Shown here one piece after another: positions 32,608 to 41,592 of a stretch of 47,849 nucleotides of DNA. Within the stretch, counting starts at the first letter, position 1. Each line of letters opens with the position of its first letter. This DNA is from CAUZFZ01 sp963579025. GTDB lineage: Bacteria > Planctomycetota > Planctomycetia > Planctomycetales > Planctomycetaceae. The translations under genes were made by a program, and so were the position numbers. The stretch is taken from contig CAUZFZ010000068.1 in NCBI GenBank assembly GCA_963579025.1, forward strand, positions 1 to 47,849, read 5' to 3'. The notes under the pieces are model-generated. The model was not told the DNA's origin and did not search any database. It saw only the letters and a list, made by a program, of their open reading frames with translations.

Positions 32608-34086
32608 CTACACGTTCTCAACGATATGCACCAGCAGCGAATCGTGACGTCGGTCGCTCCAGTTGGACGAGGCCATAACCACGACCTCACTGCCAGCTGA
32701 CAGAACTCCTTCTCGGAGACCCCATTCCGACGCCAATGAGGCCAGGTCGTCTGCTGCCGGGTGCGCTTCACTGACAATCGGAGTGACGCCCCAGATCAAC
32801 GCCAGCCGCCGCGCAGCGTGCTCGCCGTCGCAAACTGCCAGTACGGGAACGCGACTCCGCTCATTCGAAATCGCCCGGGCCGAACGACCCGTGACGGTTG
32901 CGACCGTGATGAGTTCCGCACCGAGGCGCTCGGCGGCCACAACGGCGCCGATCGCCATGGCCTCGGTCACCGCCAACGCAGTCGAGCCTGGGTCGGCTAC
33001 TGTGTCGGACCGACGTCGTTCGCTGCGGTCCGGAAGCAGCTTTTCGGCTTCGCGTACGATACGGCTCATCATGGCGACCGATTCCCGAGGATAGTCTCCC
33101 GCCGCCGTTTCTCCTGACAGCATCACCGCGTCGGATCCGTCGAGCACCGCGTTGGCCACATCACTCGCTTCCGCTCGGGTGGGTAACTCGTTGCTCTGCA
33201 TGCTGTCGAGCATTTGCGTCGCGGTAATGACGGGCACGCGTCGGTCATTGCACATCCGGATGATCCGCTTCTGAATGGCTGGCACCTGCACGATGTCGGC
33301 TTCGACGCCCAGGTCGCCGCGAGCCACCATGATCGCGTCAGTTGCCGCGATGATGTCTTCGATCTGATCGACCGCTTCCTGTTTCTCAATCTTCGCCACG
33401 ATCAGCGGCGGCGTGTTCGTGCCGGATTCTTCAATCACGCTGCGGAGCAGACGCACGTCATCCGCACTGCGGACAAAGCTGAATCCGACGAAATCGATGC
33501 CCGCTTTGATTGCCCATGCCAGGTCGTCCCGGTCTTTGTCCGTCAGGCTGGGCGTGCTCAATTTGACACCCGGCAGATTGACGCCCTGACGACTGCGGAT
33601 TGTGCCCGGACCTTCCACCACGCATCGGGCAAATCCGTCGTCCGCAGATGTTTCAACGACGCGGAAGGACACCGTTCCATCGGCCAGCAGAATTCGATCG
33701 TCGACCTCGACGTCGTCGATCAGTGAATCGTACGTACAGGTTAGTTCGTCGGCTCCCTGGGCAGCTCGACCGCGGACGAATGAGAGGTTCGCCCCGGCGT
33801 TGCAGATAATTGCGTCATCAGGCAACGGTCCCAAACGGATTTTCGGACCGGAAAGGTCGCCCAGCAGACCGATGGGACGATTCAGCTCCTGCGCCAGGTC
33901 CCGCACGGATTTCACAATTCCGTCGAGCCACTCGTGCTTGCCGTGAGCGAAATTCAAACGGAAAACATCGACTCCAGACAGAATGAGGTCACGCAGTTGC
34001 TCCTTTTCGGCACAAGCTGGCCCAACCGTCGCAATGATCTTCGTGCGAACCAGCATGGGTTCACGATACGCGGCGTGTTGTGTCAT
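32608..34086 (-). CDS. pyk: Pyruvate kinase
   Basis: A 492-residue cytosolic enzyme that converts phosphoenolpyruvate and ADP to pyruvate and ATP. Hallmarks are RTKIIATVGPAC with the N-terminal barrel, FRLNFAHG, LLGDLSGPKIRLG, the active-site region IVAKIEKQEAV with the catalytic Lys, MVARGDLGVE, ITATQMLDSM, and LSGETAAGDYP. The C-terminal domain is present, so length is normal. aaagga lies six bases before the ATG at 34086. It is convergent with the LolD-like gene (31-base gap) and divergent from the kinase gene. Confidence 0.95.
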   Translation of the reverse strand: MTQHAAYREPMLVRTKIIATVGPACAEKEQLRDLILSGVDVFRLNFAHGKHEWLDGIVKSVRDLAQELNRPIGLLGDLSGPKIRLGPLPDDAIICNAGANLSFVRGRAAQGADELTCTYDSLIDDVEVDDRILLADGTVSFRVVETSADDGFARCVVEGPGTIRSRQGVNLPGVKLSTPSLTDKDRDDLAWAIKAGIDFVGFSFVRSADDVRLLRSVIEESGTNTPPLIVAKIEKQEAVDQIEDIIAATDAIMVARGDLGVEADIVQVPAIQKRIIRMCNDRRVPVITATQMLDSMQSNELPTRAEASDVANAVLDGSDAVMLSGETAAGDYPRESVAMMSRIVREAEKLLPDRSERRRSDTVADPGSTALAVTEAMAIGAVVAAERLGAELITVATVTGRSARAISNERSRVPVLAVCDGEHAARRLALIWGVTPIVSEAHPAADDLASLASEWGLREGVLSAGSEVVVMASSNWSDRRHDSLLVHIVENV

Positions 34087-34401
34087 GAGTGTCCTTTCGG
34101 AAATCCTGGCCGACTGTGTTCGTTCGAAATTTCCCCGTCCCGTGAGCGTTCAGAAGCAGGCCGGCTGTAGGAGCCTGTCAGAACGCTCGCTCCTGTGACG
34201 TCAGACGCGGCGGTCAGGGCTGCGTCCGCGTTATGCCGTTGCGTTTCCTGGGGGCAGGCGGCATTCTGATCAGTTGCTGTCGACCCTGCACTTCGCAATC
34301 AACGGCGAATGCGGAATTCTGATGGGATGGCCTCAATGTCGCGTCGAGCTCATTCGCATGAACGATTTCTTACCGGACGCGGAATCGTCGGAATCTGAAG
34401 A

Positions 34402-36501
34402 ATGAACCTCACGTGTCCCAACGTGATGACTCTGAACCGATTCGTTTCGGGAGCGCTCGCCGAAGGTGTCGCGGAAGAAGTCGCGGAGCATCTGACAGCA
34501 TGTGACGCCTGTCAGGCCCGCGCCGACAGGATGGCTCATGAGTCCGACAGCCTGATCGAAGCCGCGCGTCGTCCGATTCCCGGTGAGACAGCGGAAATCG
34601 ACTCGTCCGCGAACGACGAACTGGCCCGACTCATCGCCCGCGTCGATCGCCCGCGGATGGCGGAAACGATCGACTTCGCGGTCGCCCCGGACGACACGCA
34701 GCAGCCACGCACGGAACGCCCGAAGAAGAAAACCGGTGACCTCGACAGTTTTATCTCAGGACTGCGGAAAAGTGGGCTGGTCCCGGAGCGGGAAATTGAT
34801 CGACTGATTTCCACTGCCAGCGCGTCAGACGTCGAGACGTTGATGCAGGAACTGGTCGATCGAGAGATCCTGACGCCCTATCAGGTCCGGGCGCTCGCCC
34901 GCGGTCGGTGGAAGGGGCTGGTCCTTAATGAATACGAGATTATCGAGAAGCTCGGCAAAGGCGGCATGGGGCACGTGTATATGGCCCGTCACCGCAAGAT
35001 GGGACGCATCGTCTGTCTGAAGGTGCTGCGGTCGTCCGGCCGGAAATCGCCAGAGGTTGTCGAACGGTTCCGACGTGAGATTCGCACGCTGTCGTCCCTG
35101 AATCATCCGAATTTCGTAGTCGCTCACGATGCCAGTGAGGCCGATGGCATCCAGTTTCTCGTCATGGAATACATCGAGGGGCACGACTTGTCCCGGCAGG
35201 TCCGCGACGACGGGCCGATGCCGGTCGACCGGGCACTCGATCTGATTCAGCAGGTGGCGGAGGGACTGCAATACGCACACGACCAGGGCGTCGTTCACCG
35301 GGACATCAAGCCGCATAACCTGCTTGTCGCCGAAGACGAAGATGGCAATCCCCAGGTGAAGGTGCTGGATCTCGGCCTCGCTCGCTTCGACACGTACGTC
35401 GATGACACCACAGATGCAGCAACGCACGTCGCCATGACGGCGACCGGCGTCATCATGGGCACGGTCGACTACATGTCACCCGAGCAGGCGCTGAACAGTC
35501 ACTATGCAGACGCGCGGTCGGATGTCTACAGCCTGGGTTGCACGCTGCATTTCCTGTTGACGGGCCGCAGTGTTTACAGCGGTGAAACTCTGATGGAAAA
35601 GCTGGTTGCTCATCGCGAGCAGCCGGTTCCCGATCTCCCGGTGCCAGGAATCGCGAAAGGTATCAACGCGGTCTTTCGGAAGATGATCGCGAAAGATCCT
35701 GAGGGCCGTTACGAGACGATGGCTGAAGCCGTCGAAGATCTCGACGCCTGTCGCTCGGGACGTCGCCCGTCTGCCATGCCGCCGCTCTGGCAATCCGGTC
35801 TTGAGCAATTGCGCCGGAACCCGAGGCAAGCCGCCGCAATTGGAATCGCACTGCTGCTGATGTTCGGACTGTGGTCGATGCTGCCGTTAACGAACGCAAG
35901 CGACACCAGTGGGACGTCAATCGTCAACAACGGAGTCGACGACTCAGGTCGTGTGCGGCCGGGTTCCACCAATCCCAACACGCCGCCCCGAAACGGGATG
36001 CTGCCGCCGTTGGTTCTGGTTGCCGTGGGCACGACGCCAGACGGGCAGGATTACAGTGCAGTCGTTAACGCACTGACAAGCAGAGGGTTCGACGTGCAGC
36101 CGGTGACCTCCGAGGCGTCGATCTACCCGAAACTGAATGGCCGCAAGATGTACGCCGAACCATTGACCTCTTTCTCTGCGGGAGAATTCTATTCTCTGGC
36201 GTTTATCGATGGCGGCGAGTACGTCTTCACTCACAAGAATCCCAAGCTCAAAGATTTCGTGCACGGCATAATTCACGAGACCATGAATCGAGGCGGGGTG
36301 GTTGTCGGAGTCAATTCAGCTCAGTGGGTCCTCGACGATGCCGGGGCCGGCAGTTCCTCAAAACGTTTCGACCAGTGCGGTCTGAGCGTCGGTCCTTCGA
36401 AAAACGCGGCGGGATTGCACGTCCGTATGAAAGAGGCCAAGTTCGCGTCCCATCTCGCGGATTTTCTGGCCCGGGATTTTCAGAAGAAGTCCGGCGGCTG
36501 A
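34402..36501 (+). CDS. Membrane Ser/Thr protein kinase with zinc-finger N-terminus and DJ-1/PfpI-like C-terminus
   Basis: A 699-residue Hanks-type kinase. An anti-sigma-like zinc finger (His30, Cys34, Cys37; EHLTACDACQ) precedes a linker typical of planctomycete kinases (LTPYQVRALARGRWKGLVL). The kinase domain begins about residue 176 (LGKGGMGHVYMARH) and includes the catalytic HRDIKPHN, DLGLARF and the APE-equivalent MSPEQ. A membrane segment lies at about 477-495 (IGIALLLMFGLWSML). The C-terminal 180 residues (LVLVAVGTTPDGQDYSAV, FSAGEFYSLAFIDGGEYVF, GGVVVGVNSAQWVLDDAG) look like the DJ-1/PfpI flavodoxin-like fold with the nucleophile Cys replaced. The C-terminal part should face the periplasm and may sense a ligand; this is inference. 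Confidence 0.85.
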   Translation: MNLTCPNVMTLNRFVSGALAEGVAEEVAEHLTACDACQARADRMAHESDSLIEAARRPIPGETAEIDSSANDELARLIARVDRPRMAETIDFAVAPDDTQQPRTERPKKKTGDLDSFISGLRKSGLVPEREIDRLISTASASDVETLMQELVDREILTPYQVRALARGRWKGLVLNEYEIIEKLGKGGMGHVYMARHRKMGRIVCLKVLRSSGRKSPEVVERFRREIRTLSSLNHPNFVVAHDASEADGIQFLVMEYIEGHDLSRQVRDDGPMPVDRALDLIQQVAEGLQYAHDQGVVHRDIKPHNLLVAEDEDGNPQVKVLDLGLARFDTYVDDTTDAATHVAMTATGVIMGTVDYMSPEQALNSHYADARSDVYSLGCTLHFLLTGRSVYSGETLMEKLVAHREQPVPDLPVPGIAKGINAVFRKMIAKDPEGRYETMAEAVEDLDACRSGRRPSAMPPLWQSGLEQLRRNPRQAAAIGIALLLMFGLWSMLPLTNASDTSGTSIVNNGVDDSGRVRPGSTNPNTPPRNGMLPPLVLVAVGTTPDGQDYSAVVNALTSRGFDVQPVTSEASIYPKLNGRKMYAEPLTSFSAGEFYSLAFIDGGEYVFTHKNPKLKDFVHGIIHETMNRGGVVVGVNSAQWVLDDAGAGSSSKRFDQCGLSVGPSKNAAGLHVRMKEAKFASHLADFLARDFQKKSGG

Positions 36502-36599
36502 GTTCACATCCGACGAGCGATGCGTTGTCATGCAGGCCAGCGCCGGCTCACGGGAATTCCACCCGTGACTCGATGAATCAGCACGCAGGAGCGACCTGA

Positions 36600-37349
36600 A
36601 TGACCACACAGCCCGACGCATTGCGGGGCAGTGCCGCGATCGTGACCGGTGGTGGACGCGGAATCGGGAAGGCCATTGCGCTGGCTCTGGCACGCGCGGG
36701 TGCCGATGTCTGCGTGACGGCACGCACCATCGACCAGATTCAGCAAGTGGCTGCCGAAATCGACACACTCGGCGTTCGTGGAGTGGCGGTGGCCTCTGAC
36801 GTATCCGATCGAGTAGCCGTCGAGGCAATGGTCGAGGACGCTGTTGGCCAGCTCGGTCGGCTGGATATTCTCGTCAACAATGCTGGTGGGGGACTGGAAC
36901 GGACTCCGGTGGGAGAAGACGATCCGGACGTCTGGGCGCGGGTGATCGAGATCAATCTGTTGGGAACGTACTACTGCTCCCGTGCCGCGCTGCCGCATTT
37001 GAAGGCCTCTGGCGGCGGGAAGATTATCAACGTCGGCTCGGGCATGGGGCATCAGCCGCGTCCAACGAACAGCTCCTACAACGCATCGAAAGCCGCTGTG
37101 TGGATGCTGACACGGTGCATGTCCATGCAGTTGTGGGACGAGGGCGTCACGGTGAATGAACTCATACCCGGCCCCGTCTACACCGAGTTGACCGCCGACA
37201 TCATGCAGACCGGCGTGCCGCATCCGGCGATGGCCAGTGAGTGGGTTAAACAGCCTGAAGACGTTGTTCCACTGGCGATGATGATGGCGACGCAGCCGAA
37301 AAACGGACCAACCGGACAGTCTTTCAGTCTGGCTCGGCGTCCGCTGTAG
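36600..37349 (+). CDS. Short-chain dehydrogenase/reductase (FabG-like)
   Basis: A 249-residue classical SDR. The dinucleotide motif TGGGRGIGKAIALALARAG (residues 16-34), the NAG motif VNNAGGG, the catalytic Ser in NVGSG and the SYNASKAAV motif with Tyr and Lys are all present. It therefore should be an NAD(P)-dependent oxidoreductase of the 3-ketoacyl-reductase type, although the substrate cannot be told from sequence. The start at 36600 follows ggagcg at about 36588. It lies 98 bases downstream of the kinase gene on the same strand. Confidence 0.88.
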   Translation: MTTQPDALRGSAAIVTGGGRGIGKAIALALARAGADVCVTARTIDQIQQVAAEIDTLGVRGVAVASDVSDRVAVEAMVEDAVGQLGRLDILVNNAGGGLERTPVGEDDPDVWARVIEINLLGTYYCSRAALPHLKASGGGKIINVGSGMGHQPRPTNSSYNASKAAVWMLTRCMSMQLWDEGVTVNELIPGPVYTELTADIMQTGVPHPAMASEWVKQPEDVVPLAMMMATQPKNGPTGQSFSLARRPL

Positions 37350-37400
37350 ATAGACGCTGTTTTCCGGGCCGATCGTGGTTTAGGCTGGCCAGTTCGGAAA

Positions 37401-37420
37401 CCGCGTTCGTCGGAACGCGG
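37401..37420. other. Small hairpin before pssA
   Basis: An 8-bp perfect stem (ccgcgttc / gaacgcgg) with a 4-base loop gtcg, 50 bases before pssA. It has no T-run, so it is not a standard terminator; it may be an attenuator or chance. Confidence 0.3.
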
Positions 37421-37470
37421 GAAGCCTGCACTCCGGTGAGTGTTGCGAGACCCGTAAACGGACCTGTCCC

Positions 37471-38304
37471 ATGAGTCGACGTGAACGTGCCTTTGCCGTT
37501 CTTCCAACCCTGCTGACGCTGGGCAATGCGTTCTGCGGATTCGCCGCGATCACGTACTCAGCAAAAGTCGGTCCTGACCAGGTTCAGCCGGACGAGTCGC
37601 ATCTGCTCGTCGCAGCGTTCTACATCTTTTTCGCCATGCTGTTCGATGTGCTCGACGGTGCTGCCGCAAGATGGACCAACCAGACCAGTGACTTCGGTGC
37701 CCAGCTCGACAGTCTGTGCGACGCCGTCAGTTTCGGTGTCGCACCGGCATTCCTGATGCTGCAATTCATGCTGCAGTTCGCGGAGACCAGCATGTTCCAT
37801 CCTCGGATTCTGTGGGTGATCGCAGCACTGTTCGCCGTCTGTGCCATTCTGCGACTGGCGCGATTCAATGTCGAAACTGAGGAAGAGGATTCGCACGCGC
37901 ATTTCAGCGGCCTGCCCTCTCCGGCCGCGGCGGGGGCAGTCGCTTCGTTCCCCATCGCGATGTATGGAATCGAGAATATGATCGAGGCGACGAACCCGGA
38001 GTTTGTCATCAGCCTTGGCGAATTCATGAAATACCGGATCGATGACCTGCTTCCGGTCGTGACCCTGGCGGTCGCCTGCCTGATGGTCTCACGAATTCGA
38101 TACAACCACGTCTTCAATCAGTTGCTCACCGGTACCCGTAGTCGCGGACACGTGATCCAACTGGTGTTCACTGTCGCGGTGGTGTTCATTGTCCGCGAAC
38201 TGGCTGTGCCATTGATCTTCTGTTACTTCGCCTTCGCATCGCCGCTGCGAGCCCTGTGGCAGGGCGCGGCCCGCCGCCGCGTTCGCCAGAATGTCGAAGC
38301 CTGA
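37471..38304 (+). CDS. pssA: CDP-diacylglycerol-serine O-phosphatidyltransferase
   Basis: A 277-residue inner-membrane enzyme that makes phosphatidylserine from CDP-diacylglycerol and L-serine, the precursor of phosphatidylethanolamine. The CDP-alcohol phosphotransferase motif is complete: DVLDGAAARWT followed by SDFGAQLDSLCD. Multiple membrane segments alternate with basic loops; the N-terminal segment ALPTLLTLGNAFCGF-type pattern (here FAVLPTLLTLGNAFCGFAAI) is typical of the PssA type found in Bacillus and Planctomycetes. It precedes ribE by 19 bases, so the two genes are probably co-transcribed. Confidence 0.9.
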   Translation: MSRRERAFAVLPTLLTLGNAFCGFAAITYSAKVGPDQVQPDESHLLVAAFYIFFAMLFDVLDGAAARWTNQTSDFGAQLDSLCDAVSFGVAPAFLMLQFMLQFAETSMFHPRILWVIAALFAVCAILRLARFNVETEEEDSHAHFSGLPSPAAAGAVASFPIAMYGIENMIEATNPEFVISLGEFMKYRIDDLLPVVTLAVACLMVSRIRYNHVFNQLLTGTRSRGHVIQLVFTVAVVFIVRELAVPLIFCYFAFASPLRALWQGAARRRVRQNVEA

Positions 38305-38323
38305 CGGAAAGGAGCCGCCAGCA

Positions 38324-38923
38324 ATGTTCACCGGACTCATTGAGGGACAGGGCACGATCAAGGCGATCGTTCCGGAAGGCGATGCTATTCGTCTTGATGT
38401 GCAGTTGCCCGACGAATTGACGAAGGGGCTCGGCCTTGGCGACAGCGTGTCCATCAACGGTTGCTGCCTGACAGTTGTCTCGCATGATGGTTCCCTGGCC
38501 GCGTTTCAGGCGGGAACGGAAACGCTCTCGAAAACGAACCTCGGCCGACTGACGGAAGGGAGCCCCGTCAATCTGGAGCGTTCATTGCCCGTCGATGGCC
38601 GACTCGGTGGGCATTTCGTGCAGGGACACGTGGACGGCGTCGGGCAAGTCGCCCTGATCGATCGCGACGGTGACTGGATCACCATGTGGTTTCAGGTGCC
38701 CGAGACGCTGGCCAAGTATCTTGTCGCGAAGGGGTCCGTCGCCGTTGACGGCATCAGTCTGACAGTCGTCGACGTTGAATCGGACCGGTTCAGTGTGGCT
38801 CTGATTCCGCACACGCTGGAAGTGACGACGCTGGGCATCCGCAATGTAGATGACCCCGTCAACATCGAGACGGACATCCTGGGCAAATACGTCGAACGTC
38901 TGCTTGCCGCCCGCGACGCGTGA
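38324..38923 (+). CDS. ribE: Riboflavin synthase alpha chain
   Basis: A 199-residue enzyme that dismutates 6,7-dimethyl-8-ribityllumazine into riboflavin. Its two barrel repeats are visible: MFTGLIEGQGTI and SVSINGCCLTVV in the first, GHFVQGHVDGVG and VAVDGISLTVVDV in the second, ending IPHTLEVTTLG and TDILGKYVERLL. The ATG at 38324 is fixed by gaaaggag at 38306-38313; an in-frame ATG at 38291 overlaps pssA and lacks family similarity. No other rib genes are in the window. Confidence 0.95.
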   Translation: MFTGLIEGQGTIKAIVPEGDAIRLDVQLPDELTKGLGLGDSVSINGCCLTVVSHDGSLAAFQAGTETLSKTNLGRLTEGSPVNLERSLPVDGRLGGHFVQGHVDGVGQVALIDRDGDWITMWFQVPETLAKYLVAKGSVAVDGISLTVVDVESDRFSVALIPHTLEVTTLGIRNVDDPVNIETDILGKYVERLLAARDA

Positions 38924-38949
38924 CGTCAAGTGGTCAGCGTCCGCAATGG

Positions 38950-39933
38950 CTATCGATTCAGACGTTCGGGAAGCACTGTGGCCATTTCGTTCAGGAACAG
39001 GCGGCGGATTGCGTCGTAGCCCCGATCGTTGGGGTCCTCGAGATTGTCCCAGTACCAGTAGTGAGGATCGTCTGCCTGATACGCGTGATGCCAGAACTGC
39101 ACGCAGTGGATCCCATGCCCCAGAAACCCGGCACGCATTTCGACCAGCGAAACGTCGTCGTGGCGTCCCGCAAACTCACGTAACACGCCGTTCCATTCGT
39201 TAAGCACAGCGGACCCTTCGGGCCACGCGGGCAGGCCGGCATACTGAGTGTCGCTGTCGCCATCGGTCGGGTCGTAGATGTCCGCGACAAACATGTGGAA
39301 TCCGCCCGGGAATGTCGTTCGCACGCTGGCGGCGATTGTCTCCAGCCGATCCATGAAAGCCGGCGACCATTCCGCCACCTGATTGAGGGTCGCTCCGTAC
39401 ATGGCTCCTTCTCGCGGGGGAGTCCGACCATAATTGTGAACGACATCGTTGCCACCAACTGTCACGACAACGACACCGAATACGTCCACTGGATACGGTG
39501 AAAGTTTCGGCAACTGATGATCGACGCACTCGATTGACGTCATGCCGGAAATAGAACGATTGACCGCCTCAAGACCGGGTAACACGACCGACAGATTGAT
39601 TCCCTGCTGGTCGTCAAACTCGTCCGGCGGGTTTGTGACCAGACGTTTAAAATACGACTTGCCCGGAGATGCTCCCAGTCCGTCCGTCACGCTGTCGCCA
39701 AGCCCCAGCAGAACGACGCGCTGCGATGACCATGGTGTTTCGAATGGTTCGCGGGGTACATGCGGACCGGCCGCCCCGGAGCCGATGGGTCGAGCATAGA
39801 CAAAATGCCGCCACGCGACGGCAGCTCCTGTGACCAACACCCCTGCTACCAGAAGCGCGATCAGACGGGTATGTCTTCGACGCGGAGGCGAATCGCCAGC
39901 CGGTTGCGGGATGTCCATCGAAGGCTCGTTCAT
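38950..39933 (-). CDS. SGNH/GDSL hydrolase with N-terminal membrane anchor
   Basis: A 327-residue predicted esterase or lipase. A basic N-terminus (PPRRRHTR) precedes a membrane segment (LIALLVAGVLVTGAAVAW), so the catalytic domain should be outside the cytoplasm. Block I is LLGLGDSVTDGLGA with the Ser nucleophile, and block III is VVTVGGNDVVHN. The acid/His block is less clear: a DDPH phrase occurs just before WYWDNLEDPNDRGYD, and the usual HPN is EDPN here. The ATG at 39933 is chosen; the ATG at 39918 is also possible. It converges with ribE (26-base gap). The substrate is unknown. Confidence 0.82.
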   Translation of the reverse strand: MNEPSMDIPQPAGDSPPRRRHTRLIALLVAGVLVTGAAVAWRHFVYARPIGSGAAGPHVPREPFETPWSSQRVVLLGLGDSVTDGLGASPGKSYFKRLVTNPPDEFDDQQGINLSVVLPGLEAVNRSISGMTSIECVDHQLPKLSPYPVDVFGVVVVTVGGNDVVHNYGRTPPREGAMYGATLNQVAEWSPAFMDRLETIAASVRTTFPGGFHMFVADIYDPTDGDSDTQYAGLPAWPEGSAVLNEWNGVLREFAGRHDDVSLVEMRAGFLGHGIHCVQFWHHAYQADDPHYWYWDNLEDPNDRGYDAIRRLFLNEMATVLPERLNR

Positions 39934-39999
39934 GTGTTACATTTCGCCGAGTGTGTCGCAGCCCGTTTTTCAGGGAGTGGGATCGTTCCGAAATTATTT

Positions 40000-40063
40000 G
40001 TTTAACCGGTAGCCGCAGGCGTCTATGACAAATCCTTACGACGCCTGCGGCTACCGGTTAAAC
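40000..40063. repeat. 24-bp perfect inverted repeat (hairpin, possible terminator)
   Basis: The arms 40000-40023 and 40040-40063 are perfect reverse complements separated by 16 bases, with the core tagccgcaggc/gcctgcggcta. It lies between the Dus gene's 3' end and the SGNH hydrolase gene, both on the minus strand. It could end Dus transcription. Its GC-rich core resembles repeats found at many planctomycete loci. Confidence 0.85.
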
Positions 40064-40132
40064 GACTTTTCATCATTCAAGGTGCCACCCACCGGAATGA
40101 CGACTCGCTACGCCCAGCACAGCATGTCGACG

Positions 40133-41212
40133 TCATTCGTTTGACTCTGGATACCATTCGTCCAGAACACGGGTCCAGGCCGCCAGGTCTTTTGCCTTGG
40201 CAAACGCATTCCGGACCTGCTCGAAATCGGGATGCAGTCGTGCGAACTTAATTCCGAACTTCCTCATCGTCGTGCCACAGCCTCGTTCGTCGTAAACCTG
40301 CTGACACAGCTCACGCTGCATCGTGAGTACACGGCGCTGTTCGGCCAGCGATGGTTCATACATGGGGCGGCCATCGGCCAGATCGCGCGCCTGCCGAAAG
40401 ATCCACGGGTTGCCGATCGCGCCTCGCGCAACCGAGACAGCATCAACACCGGTGTGGGTGAGCATCTCCAGGCAGGCCGATGCTGTGAATGCGTCGCCAC
40501 TGCCGATAATGGTTCGCTGGCCGGCGTGCTGTTTCACCTCGCGCAGAAAGTCCCAGTTGCTGGGGCCGTTGTATTTCTGCTCGACCGTCCGGCCGTGGAC
40601 TGTGATGCCTGCGACGCCCCGATCGAACGCCCCGTCGAGTATGGTGAAGAAGTGATCGTGGCTGAGTTGTGAATCATCAATACCTCGCCGCATCTTTACA
40701 GTGACCGGAATCCGATCGGGTACGGCGTCGCGCACACGGCCGATGATTTCCAGGGCGACGTCCGGGTGGCTCAGGTGATACCCGCCGCGACAACCGCCCA
40801 TTGCGGACTTCACGGGACAGCCAAAGTTAATGTCGATCACATCGAAACCGGCCTCAACCAGCTTTGTCGCGGCTGGTGCGAACTGCTCCGGGTCCGATCC
40901 CATCAACTGTCCGCCGACAGGATGCTCTTCGTCTGAGACCATCAGGTGTCGCTGAGTGCGGTGTCGCTGTTTGAGGTCGAGAATGAAGCGATCTAGCAGC
41001 ACTTCGGCGATCGTGTACGGAGCGCCCAGACGCTTCGCGACAACCCGCATGGGCCAGTCGCTGTAGCCACTGAGCGCCGCCTGCACGATAGGAAAGCCGA
41101 CCCCGACATTGCCGACTTTGAGTGGCCGCAGATCATGGATGTAACTCTCTCGTCGCGCGCCAGTTCGAATCGGGGGTGGCGAATGTTCAATTATGGAACT
41201 CGGGTTGGTCAT
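40133..41212 (-). CDS. tRNA-dihydrouridine synthase family protein (Dus-like)
   Basis: A 359-residue FMN-dependent reductase of uridines in tRNA. It starts its barrel with FPIVQAALSGYSDWPMR and has the substrate-binding region VIDINFGCPVKSAMGG with the catalytic Cys132, the VTVKMRRG phosphate loop, GITVHGRTVEQKYNG and VSVARGAIGNPWIF. The segment after the catalytic Cys (MGGCRGGYHLSHP) departs from the usual K(x)GAGxALL pattern, so it may form its own subfamily. The start codon overlaps the stop of the zinc-ribbon gene by 4 bases, so the two are translationally coupled. Confidence 0.88.
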   Translation of the reverse strand: MTNPSSIIEHSPPPIRTGARRESYIHDLRPLKVGNVGVGFPIVQAALSGYSDWPMRVVAKRLGAPYTIAEVLLDRFILDLKQRHRTQRHLMVSDEEHPVGGQLMGSDPEQFAPAATKLVEAGFDVIDINFGCPVKSAMGGCRGGYHLSHPDVALEIIGRVRDAVPDRIPVTVKMRRGIDDSQLSHDHFFTILDGAFDRGVAGITVHGRTVEQKYNGPSNWDFLREVKQHAGQRTIIGSGDAFTASACLEMLTHTGVDAVSVARGAIGNPWIFRQARDLADGRPMYEPSLAEQRRVLTMQRELCQQVYDERGCGTTMRKFGIKFARLHPDFEQVRNAFAKAKDLAAWTRVLDEWYPESNE

Positions 41213-41532
41213 TTAGGCTTCTGCACGCGGACAAAGACAACGTAATGGGCGAATGAGAAAAAGCACGATACCAGGCAGGCCAGGCATTGGAGCCAGGCTC
41301 GCGCATCACCGTTGATCAGCATAGCCAGAAGGATCCAACCAGCGAAGAAGAGACTCGCGATCGATATCAGAAGCGAAAGTACGGCCGCGACCTGCAGCGA
41401 GACCTCGGCCAGACGAGAAAATGCCAGCCCCACTCCCACCTCGGCGAGTTGTTCCGGGAAGTCATATCCGCAGTCGGGACATGCGATATCGGTTTGGCCC
41501 ATCGTTGCATTGCACTCCGGACAGAATGCCAT
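41209..41532 (-). CDS. Zinc-ribbon membrane protein, small
   Basis: A 107-residue protein with a zinc ribbon (CPEC at 4-7, CPDC at 18-21) followed by two membrane segments (about 45-75 and 82-102). A strong ribosome site, aaaggagg, precedes the ATG at 41532. The stop overlaps the dus start. Such proteins are frequent in planctomycetes and have no known function; the operon link with Dus is the only clue. Confidence 0.82.
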   Translation of the reverse strand: MAFCPECNATMGQTDIACPDCGYDFPEQLAEVGVGLAFSRLAEVSLQVAAVLSLLISIASLFFAGWILLAMLINGDARAWLQCLACLVSCFFSFAHYVVFVRVQKPK

Positions 41533-41592
41533 GAGAAGCCTCCTTTCACCACGAGCTTTGCACCGATGCTAAGAGTTCGCGGACTTTCCAAC

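Noticed and set aside
39033..39075. Loss of the catalytic His in the SGNH hydrolase
   Set aside because: Although EDPN replaces the usual HPN, a DDPH phrase just upstream could supply the Asp-His pair, so inactivation cannot be claimed.
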